From IMG/VR virus record IMGVR_UViG_3300028041_000003, positions 1 through 39,713 of that record: 39,713 bases of DNA; one strand, 5' to 3'. How positions within the stretch are numbered: the stretch's first letter is position 1; each line of letters starts with the position of its first letter. This document shows, in pieces, positions 1 to 7,026 of this stretch. The notes under the pieces were generated by a model, which saw nothing but the letters and a program-made list of their open reading frames with translations, searched no databases and was not told the origin of the DNA. Position numbers and translations under genes: made by a program. This DNA comes from a virus.

Positions 1-421
1 CGGCGGCCCCAGCGGCGGCCCTAGCGGCGATAACTCTCCGCCAGTCCTCGTCCGTCATGCGGTCGAGATGCAGCCAGAATGCCAGAATGATATGGGCTTG
101 ATCGCCGAGTATCTTTTCAGGGTTGGTCAGGACAATCGAAGGCGCGCCATCAGCCTTGTCATTGATCGAGCGCAGCAGGATCGCGTGGGCAATGCTGATG
201 TTGAGCAGCTTCGCGGTTTCGCGGTCGGCGTCGTCCTGATCGGTATTGCGGAGCTTGTCTGGTCCCCAGCCAGCGAGCAGGTGAAGCACTTGGCCCTGAG
301 CGCACATGCAGCCGATGTTGGTGGGGTCGGCCTCGTAGGCAGACCAGTCAATCAGGCTGCCCTTGTAAGGCTTGCCCTCTCCGCTGTCCCAGCGTTCGAT
401 GATTTCGGCAATGTCGGCCAT
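1..421 (-). CDS. Leftward early phage protein, partial (runs off the left edge)
   Basis: The reading frame opens at an ATG (complement of 419-421) and stays open for 140 codons to the window edge, so the C-terminus is missing. The start is fixed by a strong GAAGGA ribosome-binding site in a leader that is repeated before two module B genes. The protein begins MADIAEIIERWDSG and is mixed acidic/hydrophobic without a signal peptide. I do not recognise a family. It is the first gene of module A's leftward transcript, downstream of a TATAAT promoter overlapped by operators, so repressor control is likely. The equivalent gene in module B (35586-35819) shares the MAD start and leader but not the body. 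Confidence 0.8.
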   Translation of the reverse strand, partial: MADIAEIIERWDSGEGKPYKGSLIDWSAYEADPTNIGCMCAQGQVLHLLAGWGPDKLRNTDQDDADRETAKLLNISIAHAILLRSINDKADGAPSIVLTNPEKILGDQAHIILAFWLHLDRMTDEDWRRVIAARAAAGAA

Positions 422-451
422 CGCAGGTTCCTTCGCTCAGTGCGTGGAACC
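412..451 (-). repeat. Leader/RBS repeat, copy 1 (40 bp)
   Basis: These 40 bp are identical to 35810-35849, and 28 bp of them also occur at 35553-35580. On the minus strand the element holds GGTTCC, an inner CGC-ACTGA-GCG mini-hairpin, the ribosome-binding site AAGGAACC, and the ATG plus the first codons of the gene. GGTTCC can pair with GGAACC and would occlude the ribosome-binding site. Confidence 0.85.
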
Positions 452-455
452 CTTG

Positions 456-503
456 TCACACATTGTGATTATACGGTCAAGCCTCTATTTTCACAGAATG
501 TGG
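456..503 (-). promoter_or_regulatory. Module A leftward promoter with two operators
   Basis: On the minus strand there is a perfect TATAAT -10 box (complement of 468-473). Seventeen bases upstream lies a weak -35, CTGTGA (complement of 491-496). A palindrome TCACACATTGTGA (456-468) covers the start-site side, and a near copy TCACAGAATGTGG (491-503) covers the -35. The two copies start 35 bp apart, the same spacing as the pair before the Cro-like gene. The second copy overlaps the stop codon of the upstream glycosyltransferase gene. Assignment to the module A repressor is inference from position. Confidence 0.65.
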
Positions 504-1624
504 GCTTGCCTCTTGCGGATTATGGTGGCGACGCCAATGCCCGCGGCCATGAACAGGAACGGCATAACAAGATAGCGATGGCGCTCGGCGAACTCGAACC
601 ACACATTGACGGTGGCGAACTGGATTAGGCCTGCCAGCAGCAGTAATTTCAGCTCACGTGGTGCGGATCGAAAACCCCAAGCCGAGGCGAGGACAAGCGC
701 GACCCAGAAGCCCTGTAGCAGCGGCACGAACGACGCCATCGACCGCCCCGGCCAAGGTGCCTGTGCAAACACCGCTGGCACATAGCCCTCAAGCGCAAAC
801 GCCCGAACGGCGGACCCGGCGCGATGGATCAGCACGGGCACGGGATTGTCAGCGAACAGCCTTAGCGCCTCGCGCAATGCGGCCTTGGAGCCCTCCAGCT
901 CACCCATCGCCAGAAACGGCTTCATGGGGGCGTAATAGCCGGTCACGCTCACGAGAAGGTTAAAGCCGCTCGAGGTTGTCAGCGGCACGAAGGCGTCGAA
1001 CAGTATCCAGTTGCGGACCCACCAGGGAAGCATGACGGCAGCTGCCACTAGAGCAGCGTAGCCAAGTCGCCAGTCACGACAGAGTATCAGCGCGGCGATC
1101 GGCACGAACGTAACGAAAGCGGGCTGGGTCAGAGCCAGCAGGCCCGCGGAAATGCCGAGCTTCGCGGCCTCGATCGTCCTCCATTGTGCCCGCAAGCGCA
1201 GCAATGACAGGGCGATCAAACTGACCAGCAGTATCGCCAGCGTGTCTTTCTGAGGCGTCGCCGTGAAAAGCCAGGCAACCGGCCACAGCAGGTAGAAGCT
1301 CGCTGCGATCAGGCCGGCATCCCGATTGCCCAAGCCATCCCCAAGACGAACGAGCGTCCAGGCGATGGCCAGGTCAATCAACGGGTTGAGCAGAGGCCCG
1401 AGGGCGGCGAACAGGACCGGGTAAAGTGGTGGATAGACCGCTCGGAATACGCCCCACCCGGAGATGGCAACAAGGCCCTTTCCGGCAAGCAAGTTCGAGG
1501 CGATCTGACCGTAGGCCCCTGCGTCGGTGCTGAAGGGGTATGCGACCCCCGCGAGCGCAACCCCGACGATCGCCCGCAACCCAAGGCCGACGAATACGAC
1601 AGCCCAGAAAAGTCGTTCGCTAAT
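491..1624 (-). CDS. Polytopic membrane protein, ArnT/GT39-like glycosyltransferase; probable lysogenic-conversion gene
   Basis: About 377 residues with many hydrophobic segments. After the first membrane segment comes a luminal-type acidic motif, STDAGAYGQ (Asp about residue 34), then PPLYPVLFA. This pattern resembles lipid-linked-sugar-dependent glycosyltransferases of the GT39/ArnT type. In such families the first-loop Asp is catalytic; the transfer reaction here is inferred. The frame stays open into the repressor gene, but no ATG, GTG or TTG lies at the expected N-terminus. I placed the start at an ATT (complement of 1622-1624), which overlaps the repressor TAG as ATTAG, mimicking an ATGA coupling. 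A TTG further upstream, inside the repressor gene, is the alternative. Lying behind the repressor on the same strand, it should be expressed in the lysogen and could modify surface glycans. Confidence 0.6.
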   Translation of the reverse strand: MSERLFWAVVFVGLGLRAIVGVALAGVAYPFSTDAGAYGQIASNLLAGKGLVAISGWGVFRAVYPPLYPVLFAALGPLLNPLIDLAIAWTLVRLGDGLGNRDAGLIAASFYLLWPVAWLFTATPQKDTLAILLVSLIALSLLRLRAQWRTIEAAKLGISAGLLALTQPAFVTFVPIAALILCRDWRLGYAALVAAAVMLPWWVRNWILFDAFVPLTTSSGFNLLVSVTGYYAPMKPFLAMGELEGSKAALREALRLFADNPVPVLIHRAGSAVRAFALEGYVPAVFAQAPWPGRSMASFVPLLQGFWVALVLASAWGFRSAPRELKLLLLAGLIQFATVNVWFEFAERHRYLVMPFLFMAAGIGVATIIRKRQAHIL

Positions 1625-1946
1625 CGTTGGTGCCGGTCCGCAGGATCGTTCGGGCGATATCGGATATCTGTCGCCGTTCTCGGGTCCCGGCGTGCGCCCA
1701 GATTTCGATGATGTCGCTGTCAAGTTGGTGCGGATCGTGCTCGAGCAGCAGCCCTGGTGTCGTGTCGAGGGCCGGCGCGAGGCGACGTAGCCATTTGGCA
1801 GAAAGTCCGCGCTCTCCCGTTTCAAGGTATTGGATCATGTTGGCGCTGGTGTTGACCGCCTCCGCGAGCTGTTCCTGGGTCATCTGACGGTAGAGCCGCC
1901 ACGCCCTGAGGAAGTTCGGGCCGCCGTTCTTGTTGTCAGGCTCCAT
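1620..1946 (-). CDS. Module A repressor, HTH (Cro/CI family), no peptidase domain
   Basis: The 108-residue protein begins MEPDNKNGG. It contains an HTH_3-type domain: RQMTQEQLAEAVNTSANMIQ, then YLETGERGLS, with the recognition helix around residues 29-38. The C-terminal half is acidic and lacks the Ser/Lys peptidase domain of CI/LexA repressors, so RecA-stimulated self-cleavage is not expected. I chose ATG 1946 over the longer frame because the domain begins right after it and the upstream stretch is operator DNA. It diverges from the Cro-like gene across an operator-bearing region and appears coupled to the glycosyltransferase gene. The repressor role is inferred from layout. Confidence 0.75.
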   Translation of the reverse strand: MEPDNKNGGPNFLRAWRLYRQMTQEQLAEAVNTSANMIQYLETGERGLSAKWLRRLAPALDTTPGLLLEHDPHQLDSDIIEIWAHAGTRERRQISDIARTILRTGTND

Positions 1947-1956
1947 GTCCAGATTA

Positions 1957-2030
1957 TCACAGATTGCTAGGGTGATTTCCCCGCACAGACTGTGAAAATC
2001 AGGACTTGCGCCTCCACCCACAATATGTGA
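1957..2030. promoter_or_regulatory. Module A right operator region
   Basis: Between the divergent repressor and Cro-like genes are two imperfect copies of the TCACA-N3-TGTGA palindrome: GCACAGACTGTGA (1983-1995) and CCACAATATGTGA (2018-2030). They start 35 bp apart, as in the left operator pair. A half-site TCACAGATTG lies at 1957-1966, next to the repressor start. I could not place a convincing -10/-35 pair for the rightward transcript. Confidence 0.6.
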
Positions 2031-2040
2031 CAAACAGGGT

Positions 2041-2265
2041 ATGGAAACACCCTCGGCAAAAGCGCTGTGCGAGGCGACCGGCATCAGCCCGTCCTACGCC
2101 AGCATGATCTTGAGCGGTGATCGCACCCCACCGCGTTCGCTTGCCATCGCTATTCTGCGGAAAACCCAGTGGCGGCACCCCAGCATTAGCAGCCTCACCG
2201 CTGAGCAAGTGGATGTGCTTGAGCAAGTCGATCCCTGGACACCGCCGAAAGAGCGCGCGGCATGA
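2041..2265 (+). CDS. Cro-like / YdaS-type HTH regulator of module A
   Basis: The 74-residue protein has a compact HTH: AKALCEATGISPSYASMILS, then GDRTPPRSLAIAI (residues about 6-38). Its ATG lies 11 bp after the second right operator, with only a weak AGGG in front. It opens the rightward early operon opposite the repressor, the position of Cro in lambdoid phages. Binding the same operators is inferred. The next gene overlaps it by an ATGA junction. Confidence 0.75.
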   Translation: METPSAKALCEATGISPSYASMILSGDRTPPRSLAIAILRKTQWRHPSISSLTAEQVDVLEQVDPWTPPKERAA

Positions 2266-2417
2266 CGCGCCCTCTCAGCCGCACCGATCGCTTCGCCGAG
2301 CATCTGGCCAACGGGCTCAGTGTTCCGGAAGCAGCCGCGCGCGTCGGCGCCACCTCCGCCTACGGCAACGCGATGCTCCAGCGCATCCGCCGGCGCCTCG
2401 GACCGCAGGCGGTCTAA
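2262..2417 (+). CDS. Small HTH-like early protein
   Basis: This 51-residue frame (MTRPLSRTDRFAEHLANG...) starts in an ATGA overlap with the Cro-like gene. It has an alanine-rich helix-turn-helix appearance (SVPEAAARVGATSAYGNAML) and a basic C-terminus, like short phage HTH proteins that count on a partner. The function is unknown. The tight coupling and clean codon use support expression. Confidence 0.6.
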   Translation: MTRPLSRTDRFAEHLANGLSVPEAAARVGATSAYGNAMLQRIRRRLGPQAV

Positions 2418-2480
2418 ATGACGCCGCGCGCCATTAACTTGGGTGAAACCGAGCCTCATTCTCAAGGTGTTATCGCATGA
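2418..2480 (+). CDS. 20-residue linking ORF
   Basis: A 20-codon frame (MTPRAINLGETEPHSQGVIA) begins directly after the preceding stop and ends in an ATGA overlap with the next gene. It fills the only gap in the otherwise overlapping early operon. It may serve mainly to carry ribosomes to the next start rather than make a functional peptide. No ribosome-binding site of its own is evident. Confidence 0.35.
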   Translation: MTPRAINLGETEPHSQGVIA

Positions 2481-2779
2481 GCGCGTCCGCAATCACGGAC
2501 AAGTCGTGCGCCGACATTCAGGCCGCGATGGCGCTGTCCCTGCTCCAGCTCAAGACGGTCCACGGCCTGACCTATGAAAAGATCGGCCGCGTCATCGAGC
2601 GCGAGAAGCAATCGGTCCACCAATACATCTGCGACACGACGGATATGCCCGCCGCTTGCTGGATCAAGCTGGTCGCCTGCTGGCCTGAGCTGGCCGACCG
2701 GCTGGAGCACAATCTCGACGAGGCCGAGAAGGCGTTTCGCGCCCGCCAGCGCACCCTCAAACTGGAGAGCGTGGCATGA
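2477..2779 (+). CDS. HTH early protein, paralogue of 36890-37195
   Basis: One hundred residues. The central segment (ALSLLQLKTVHGLTYEKIGR..IEREKQSVHQYI) reads as an HTH with a recognition helix near EKQSVHQY. It is followed by PAACWIKLVACWPELADRLEH. The module B gene at 36890 has the same arrangement (ALLQVKNARHLTLDDIGAVLG..RESVANYI, then WFRAVEAWPELVQKI), so both modules keep it in the same slot after the Cro-like gene. This suggests a conserved but unassigned regulatory role. Confidence 0.7.
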   Translation: MSASAITDKSCADIQAAMALSLLQLKTVHGLTYEKIGRVIEREKQSVHQYICDTTDMPAACWIKLVACWPELADRLEHNLDEAEKAFRARQRTLKLESVA

Positions 2780-2964
2780 ACCTCCTCGCCTTCCTCACCC
2801 GCAAGCAGCCGGAAACCCCGGAACAGCGCCTACAGTGCGCGGCAAGCGAGCTTGGGCGGCAGGGTGGCCTCGCGCGCCATGCCCGTGAGCGCGAGCCTAT
2901 CCGCGCAATGGCCCGCCAGCTTTGCGCCGAGATCGGCAAGCCTGTGCCCGAGGCGCTGCGGTGA
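2776..2964 (+). CDS. Small conserved early protein (TRKQPETPEQR family), module A copy
   Basis: The 62-residue protein begins MNLLAFLTRKQPETPEQR and continues with basic, Ala/Arg-rich sequence (GLARHAREREPIRAMARQL). Its counterpart at 37192-37356 shares TRKQPETPEQR and the REPIRAMARQL-like helix, in the same slot before the methyltransferase-like gene. It is joined to both neighbours by 4-bp overlaps. No function is known to me. A 35-bp stretch is identical at DNA level to the module B copy. Confidence 0.7.
   Translation: MNLLAFLTRKQPETPEQRLQCAASELGRQGGLARHAREREPIRAMARQLCAEIGKPVPEALR
2795..2829 (+). repeat. 35-bp perfect direct repeat, copy 1
   Basis: This 35-bp stretch is identical to 37205-37239, which lies 34,410 bp away inside the paralogous small gene. 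It encodes TRKQPETPEQR in both copies. It is long enough to be a recombination target between the two modules. Confidence 0.9.
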
Positions 2965-3572
2965 GGGTGCTTGTCGCCTGTGAGTTCAGCGGCACGGTTC
3001 GGCGGGCGTTCGCGCTGCGCGGCCATGACGCCATGTCATGCGATCTGCTGCCAACTGAGTTGTCGGGCCCGCACTACCAAGGGGATGTCCGCGACATTCT
3101 TGGCAAGTGGCAGTTTGACCTGCTCATTGCCCATCCGCCCTGCACCCATCTCGCCGTCAGCGGCGCCAGACACTTCGCAGCCAAGCAGGCAAGCGGCGTT
3201 CAGGAAGAGGCGCTTCAATTCGTCCGCGCCCTTCTGAACGCGCCAATCCCGATGATCGCGCTGGAAAACCCTATCAGCATCATCAGCTCGCGCATCCGCA
3301 AGCCCGACCAGATCATCCAGCCCTGGCAGTTCGGCCACGGTGAAACCAAGGCAACGTGCTTGTGGCTCAAGAACCTGCCCAAACTGGTGCCGACACACAG
3401 CGAAAAGCCAGACCTGTTCGCGGCCGAAGCACCCAAGGAACGTGACCCGCGCGTGTGGCGACTGCCGCCGAGCCCTGACCGCTGGAAAGAGCGCAGCCGC
3501 ACCTTCACCGGCATTGCCGAGGCCATGGCCAACCAGTGGGGCGCGCTCGACGTGCAGCAGGTGGCAGCATGA
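2961..3572 (+). CDS. DNA cytosine methyltransferase-like protein, module A copy
   Basis: The 203-residue protein starts at a GTG overlapping the previous stop (GTGA). The N-terminus VRVLVACEFSGTVRRAF resembles the SAM-binding motif I of C5-cytosine methyltransferases. HPPCTH (about 58-63) places a Pro-Cys motif where the catalytic loop would be, and ENP (102-104) sits where ENV is usual. A conserved block QPWQFGHGETKATCLWLKNL follows. It is much shorter than a typical Dcm enzyme and has no obvious target-recognition domain. This family is common in phage early regions and is usually annotated as methyltransferase without proof. The module B paralogue is at 37353. Confidence 0.7.
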   Translation: MRVLVACEFSGTVRRAFALRGHDAMSCDLLPTELSGPHYQGDVRDILGKWQFDLLIAHPPCTHLAVSGARHFAAKQASGVQEEALQFVRALLNAPIPMIALENPISIISSRIRKPDQIIQPWQFGHGETKATCLWLKNLPKLVPTHSEKPDLFAAEAPKERDPRVWRLPPSPDRWKERSRTFTGIAEAMANQWGALDVQQVAA

Positions 3573-4021
3573 AGCCCCCCGCACTCAGCGAAGCCTATCC
3601 GGTGGAGCCCATTTGCTTCCGCGTCCCCGGCGTTCCTGTGCCCAAGGGCCGCGCCCGCATCACAACCCGTGGCGGTAAGGTGCGCTCGTTCACCCCGCCC
3701 AAAACGGTAGCGTTCGAGGGCCTGGTCGCGCTTGCCGCTAAACAGGCGATGGCCGGCAACGAGCCGCTGAGCGGCCCCGTCAGCCTGTCGCTGTTCGTCG
3801 AGCTGCCGATCCCGCAATCGTGGCCGCTCAAGAAGAAGCGGGCGGCGCTGAGCGGCGAGCGCCAGCCGTGCGGCCGTCCCGACCTCGACAATTTCTGCAA
3901 GGCGATCGCGGACGGCGGCAACGGCATTCTCTGGAACGATGACGCCCAGATCACCCTGCTGAGTGCCACCAAGCGTTACGCCGAAGTGCCTGGCGTCTGT
4001 GTCGAAGTGGAGGCGCTTTAA
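3569..4021 (+). CDS. rusA: RusA-family Holliday junction resolvase
   Basis: 150 residues. VPVPKGRARITTRGGKV (22-38) near the N-terminus, then GRPDLDNFCKAIAD (102-115) and LWNDDAQ (121-127), give the acidic residues that bind metal in RusA (here Asp105, Asp107 and Asp124/125). RusA dimers cut four-way junctions, resolving branched phage DNA. The start is an ATGA overlap with the methyltransferase-like gene, so the longer upstream frame is ignored. A divergent RusA sits in the same slot in module B (37925). Confidence 0.9.
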   Translation: MKPPALSEAYPVEPICFRVPGVPVPKGRARITTRGGKVRSFTPPKTVAFEGLVALAAKQAMAGNEPLSGPVSLSLFVELPIPQSWPLKKKRAALSGERQPCGRPDLDNFCKAIADGGNGILWNDDAQITLLSATKRYAEVPGVCVEVEAL

Positions 4022-4404
4022 TGGTTCGCCGTAGTAGCAAGCTCGGGCAGTTTGAAGTCACCCGCGACGAGATATTCCGGCTCTGCTCCTATGTCAGCAG
4101 CGATGCCAGCGTGGCCGCCTATTTCGGCATCCCCGTCGAACGGGTGACGAAACTGCGCGCGGCAATGCCTAAGCCCGTCGATCGCCGATTCCTGGCGAGC
4201 CGTAACGAACCTGAAGCACAATCCAGCGGACAGGGCGAGGCTATCCGCTTTCGCTACAGGGCTGAGGAAGGAAGCACCCAACTTCGGGATGCAATCCAAG
4301 CCTTGTTCGCCCGCTGGGAAGCACAGCACGGGTTCAAGCCCGGTGCGGGCGAATTGCTGCTGCCGGCAGGCTGGAACGAACAGCGCAAGGGGCGGGTGGC
4401 ATGA
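4021..4404 (+). CDS. Hypothetical early protein, possible DNA-binding
   Basis: 127 residues, beginning in a TAATG overlap with the RusA gene. The first 55 residues (EVTRDEIFRLCSYVSSDASVAAYFGIPVERVTKLRAAM) look like an HTH in which SVAAYFGIPVERVTKLR is the turn and recognition helix. The C-terminal half is amphipathic and ends GWNEQRKGRVA. I do not recognise the family. The position between RusA and a zinc-knuckle protein suggests a nucleic-acid-related role. Confidence 0.6.
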   Translation: MVRRSSKLGQFEVTRDEIFRLCSYVSSDASVAAYFGIPVERVTKLRAAMPKPVDRRFLASRNEPEAQSSGQGEAIRFRYRAEEGSTQLRDAIQALFARWEAQHGFKPGAGELLLPAGWNEQRKGRVA

Positions 4405-4583
4405 GAACCAAGCCTATCCCCATCACGCTAGGCGTCCGAGCGACGTTTATTCCGCACAGTGGCAGGGCCAAGCTCCCCGCTGACTGGCACATGATCCGCG
4501 CCGAGAAGCCGGATCGGGCACCATGCCCACGCTGCGGGGTGCGCGGGGATGTCGGATGCAAGCACAGCAGGGGTGGGCGGTGA
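4401..4583 (+). CDS. Small zinc-knuckle protein, paralogue of 38266-38496
   Basis: 60 residues. The C-terminus carries CPRCGVRGDVGCKH, a CxxC...CxH metal-binding motif. The module B protein at 38266 has CPRCGVRRDFGCRH in the same terminal position but a different N-terminus. It overlaps the previous gene by ATGA and the HNH gene by GTGA. The zinc motif is seen directly; any function is unassigned. Confidence 0.65.
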   Translation: MRTKPIPITLGVRATFIPHSGRAKLPADWHMIRAEKPDRAPCPRCGVRGDVGCKHSRGGR

Positions 4584-5377
4584 GCAAGCGTAAACCGATC
4601 AGCAAGCGCGTCCGTTTTGAGGTGTTCAAGCGGGACAGTTTCACCTGCCAGCATTGCGGTCAGTCCGCGCCGGATGTTGTCCTGCATCTCGATCACATCA
4701 ACCCTGTGGCGGGTGGCGGCGACAATGACCTGATGAACCTCGTCACCTCCTGCGAGCCTTGCAACGCTGGCAAGGGTGCGCGGGCGCTCGACGACAACAG
4801 CGTGATTGCCAGACAAAAAGCACAGCTCGACGAACTGAATGAGCGACGCGAGCAGCTGGAAATGATGCTCCAATGGCGCGAAGCTCTCGCGGACCTTGAT
4901 GCTGAATACGCCGCTGCGCTTGAGCAACGCTTCTCCGACGAAACAGGGTCAAGTCTTACGGATGTCGGGAAGGCAAAGGTTAGGCAGTGGTTAAAGCGTT
5001 ACCCGCTGTCCGATCTGTTGAGTGCCCTAGATGACGCCCTAGGCACTTATTTCAAGGGTGGCGATCCGGAGAACGGCGAGCGCAACAATGAGTTGGCCGG
5101 CAAGGCTTTCGGGATGGTGCCCCGCATCATCAACGCGAGGAGGCGGAACGCCGACAAGCCGTGGATGAAAGACCTGTTCTACGTCCGCGCGATCGTTCGC
5201 AACCGACACTACTGCAACGAGCGCGTCGCCATCGACCTGATTGAGCAGGCTTACCACGCGGGCGCTCACATAGAAGAACTGAAGGATTGGGCGAAACGCT
5301 CACGCAGCTGGACCAACTGGCGCGACGAGATGGAAGCCTGGATCGAACATTTGGGGGAGCCAGATGAGCAGGATTAG
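4580..5377 (+). CDS. HNH endonuclease-domain protein
   Basis: 265 residues from a GTG that overlaps the previous stop (GTGA). Residues about 10-60 form a classical HNH with zinc cysteines: FKRDSFTCQHCGQ, HLDHINPVAGGGDNDLMNL, TSCEPCNAGKG. A charged helical linker follows, then a second region with KVRQWLKRYPLSDLLSALDD and a C-terminal WTNWRDEMEAWIEHL. HNH domains cut or nick DNA with a single metal. Just upstream of the replication gene, a recombination or replication role is more likely than homing. It overlaps the replication gene by 14 bp. Confidence 0.8.
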   Translation: MSKRKPISKRVRFEVFKRDSFTCQHCGQSAPDVVLHLDHINPVAGGGDNDLMNLVTSCEPCNAGKGARALDDNSVIARQKAQLDELNERREQLEMMLQWREALADLDAEYAAALEQRFSDETGSSLTDVGKAKVRQWLKRYPLSDLLSALDDALGTYFKGGDPENGERNNELAGKAFGMVPRIINARRRNADKPWMKDLFYVRAIVRNRHYCNERVAIDLIEQAYHAGAHIEELKDWAKRSRSWTNWRDEMEAWIEHLGEPDEQD

Positions 5378-6134
5378 ATCGGTTCACCCAGGTGTGTGGA
5401 CCGATGAGCGGTTCGTGACGGTCACGCCGATGGCGCGCTTGTTCTTCATGGGCATCTGGAATGAGTGCGACGACTTCGGCTCTTTCGAGTGGTCGCCGCT
5501 CAAGCTCAAGATGCGGCTGCTCCCGGCCGACGCTGTGGACGCGGCGGCGCTGCTTGCCGAACTAGAAGATGCCGGGAGCGTCCTGCGCTATGAGGTAGCC
5601 GGCAAAGCTTACGGGGCGGTTCGGAACTTCTGCCAGTATCAGCGCCCCAAGAAGCCGAACGCAGTGCATCCTCAGACCGATGAAGTTCGGAACTGGGTGA
5701 ACACTGAAGCCCGTTCAACACGGGACGGTGGGGAAGAGGTTCCGAACGAGTCCGGAACTGGTGGGGAAAAGTCCCGCCAGATGAAGGAGGAAGGAGGAAG
5801 GAAAGAAAGTAAGGGAGAGCATAAATGCTCTCATGGCAACGGCGCTGCCGTTCCCGAGCCTGAACTGACTCCTGAGGATGTAGTCGAAGCCTGGAACGAG
5901 ATGGCTGCGCGCATTGGCCGCCCCATCATCCGGAAGATGACGGATACCAGGCGGCGGCAACTGAAAGCCCGCATCAAGCAGAACGGCTTGGATGACTTTA
6001 AAGCGGCGTTCGACGCAATCGAACGATCCCCATTTCTGAGAGGAGAAACCGGCAACTGGCCCGGTGCCACCTTCGACTTTCTGCTCCAGCCAGGGAGCTT
6101 CGTGAAAATGGTGGAGGGCGCATATGACCAATAA
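5364..6134 (+). CDS. Phage replication protein (O-like / helicase-loader type)
   Basis: 256 residues. The N-terminal domain (MSRIRSVHPGVWTDERFVTV..ARLFFMGIWNECDDFGSFEW..KLKMRL, 1-95) matches the widespread phage replication-protein family. A charged, low-complexity linker (about 115-160) follows. The C-terminal part (AWNEMAARIGRPIIRKMTDTRR..AFDAIERSPFLRGETGNW..FDFLLQPGSFVKMVEGAYD) resembles DnaT/DnaD-like helicase-recruiting tails. No helicase follows, so the host DnaB is presumably recruited. Iteron-like repeats and a purine tract lie inside the gene, as the lambda origin lies inside O. Confidence 0.75.
   Translation: MSRIRSVHPGVWTDERFVTVTPMARLFFMGIWNECDDFGSFEWSPLKLKMRLLPADAVDAAALLAELEDAGSVLRYEVAGKAYGAVRNFCQYQRPKKPNAVHPQTDEVRNWVNTEARSTRDGGEEVPNESGTGGEKSRQMKEEGGRKESKGEHKCSHGNGAAVPEPELTPEDVVEAWNEMAARIGRPIIRKMTDTRRRQLKARIKQNGLDDFKAAFDAIERSPFLRGETGNWPGATFDFLLQPGSFVKMVEGAYDQ
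5619..5830. other. Candidate replication origin inside the replication gene
   Basis: GTTCGGAAC occurs at 5619-5627 and 5685-5693 and as its inverse GTTCCGAAC at 5739-5747. A one-mismatch half copy TCCGGAAC follows at 5751-5758. Next comes a purine-only tract broken by one T (5783-5819) and the palindrome GAGCATAAATGCTC (5817-5830). Repeats followed by a strand-biased tract inside an O-type gene match the lambda origin layout. This is inferred; coding constraint could produce part of it. Confidence 0.4.
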
Positions 6135-6324
6135 GCTGATAGCCGACCGCAAGCGCACTGGCGAACGCTCCCCCAAAGACCCCCACGTCTGCTGCATCTG
6201 GGCGAACGAGCGGCTGCATCCCGATCTCGTCGGCAAGGCCGAGTGGGTGGTGAACACCGGCCCCAACCGCGACCAGTTCCCCATCGTCCTTGAGGACATC
6301 GCCAGCGGAAGGCGTAGCCGGTGA
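6124..6324 (+). CDS. Hypothetical early protein
   Basis: 66 residues, overlapping the replication gene by 11 bp. Basic N-terminus (MTNKLIADRKRTGERS) and a central CCIWANERLHPDLVGKAEW. No domain is recognised. It joins the next frame by a GTGA overlap, consistent with translation in the operon. Confidence 0.55.
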   Translation: MTNKLIADRKRTGERSPKDPHVCCIWANERLHPDLVGKAEWVVNTGPNRDQFPIVLEDIASGRRSR

Positions 6325-6461
6325 AGCCCCGCACCGTCGCCATCTGCGGAGCCTTCGCCCGCATATCCGGCATCTGCTTTGGCATTGCCTTCTTCGCTGT
6401 CGGCATTGGCGAGGCGATCAACGGTTATCTGTGCTGCCGGTTTTCGGAGGGGAATGACTGA
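6321..6461 (+). CDS. Small membrane protein
   Basis: 46 residues from a GTG overlapping the previous stop. It is mostly one hydrophobic segment (VAICGAFARISGICFGIAFF) with short polar ends, hence a probable single-pass or hairpin membrane protein. It connects to the next gene through TGATG. Function unknown. Confidence 0.5.
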   Translation: MKPRTVAICGAFARISGICFGIAFFAVGIGEAINGYLCCRFSEGND

Positions 6462-7009
6462 TGGCCACCAGGGCAAGGCGCAGCATGAAGCTCAAGGCGG
6501 CACGGCGCGATCCAGTGGCGGCCCTGGCGCGCAGCATCGATATGCCCGAAGCACAGATCTCGAAGGGCGGGCTGGTGGCGGTCGATGTGCAGAACCACAG
6601 CGACGACGACCAGCGGGCGATGGTGCGCTCGACGCAGACCCAGACGGTTCGCCGGCTGACGAAGCTGGAGAAGCTCTACGCCCGCCAAGTCGTCGATATG
6701 CGCGAGCTGAAAGCCTGCGAGTGGTATCGGGGAGCCCATGAAGCCCGCTATGACACGCTCGGCGTCACCGCGCAGTGGGGCAGTGCTGGCGGCGGCGGCA
6801 CGGGCTTGCGGGATCACCTTCCCAAGACCAAGGAACAGCAGGCCGCGTTTGCCGACTTCGACTTCGCCCGTGCTGGTATTAGCCCGACGATCCGCCCGCT
6901 ATTTGAGCGCGTGGTGCTGCAAGGCCGACCGCTGGGCAAGCTGCGGTTGACGTTCCGCCTAGCCGTGCGGCAACTGCTGGAGCGCATCGAGGGGAGAGTG
7001 CAACTCTAA
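6461..7009 (+). CDS. Hypothetical protein at the early/late boundary
   Basis: 182 residues. A basic N-terminus (MATRARRSMKLKAARRD) is followed by a charged middle (TVRRLTKLEKLYARQVVDMRELKACEWYRGAHEARYD), a Gly-rich turn, and a helical C-terminus ending in RPLGKLRLTFRLAVRQLLER, which could be an HTH. As the last gene before the terminase region, it is placed where late-gene activators or antiterminators usually sit. That role is positional inference only. Confidence 0.55.
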   Translation: MATRARRSMKLKAARRDPVAALARSIDMPEAQISKGGLVAVDVQNHSDDDQRAMVRSTQTQTVRRLTKLEKLYARQVVDMRELKACEWYRGAHEARYDTLGVTAQWGSAGGGGTGLRDHLPKTKEQQAAFADFDFARAGISPTIRPLFERVVLQGRPLGKLRLTFRLAVRQLLERIEGRVQL

Positions 7010-7026
7010 ATAGTGGGAGAGAACAA

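Noticed and set aside
5715-6476. Leftward frames opposite the replication gene
   Set aside because: Low-complexity antisense of the purine tract and C-terminal domain.
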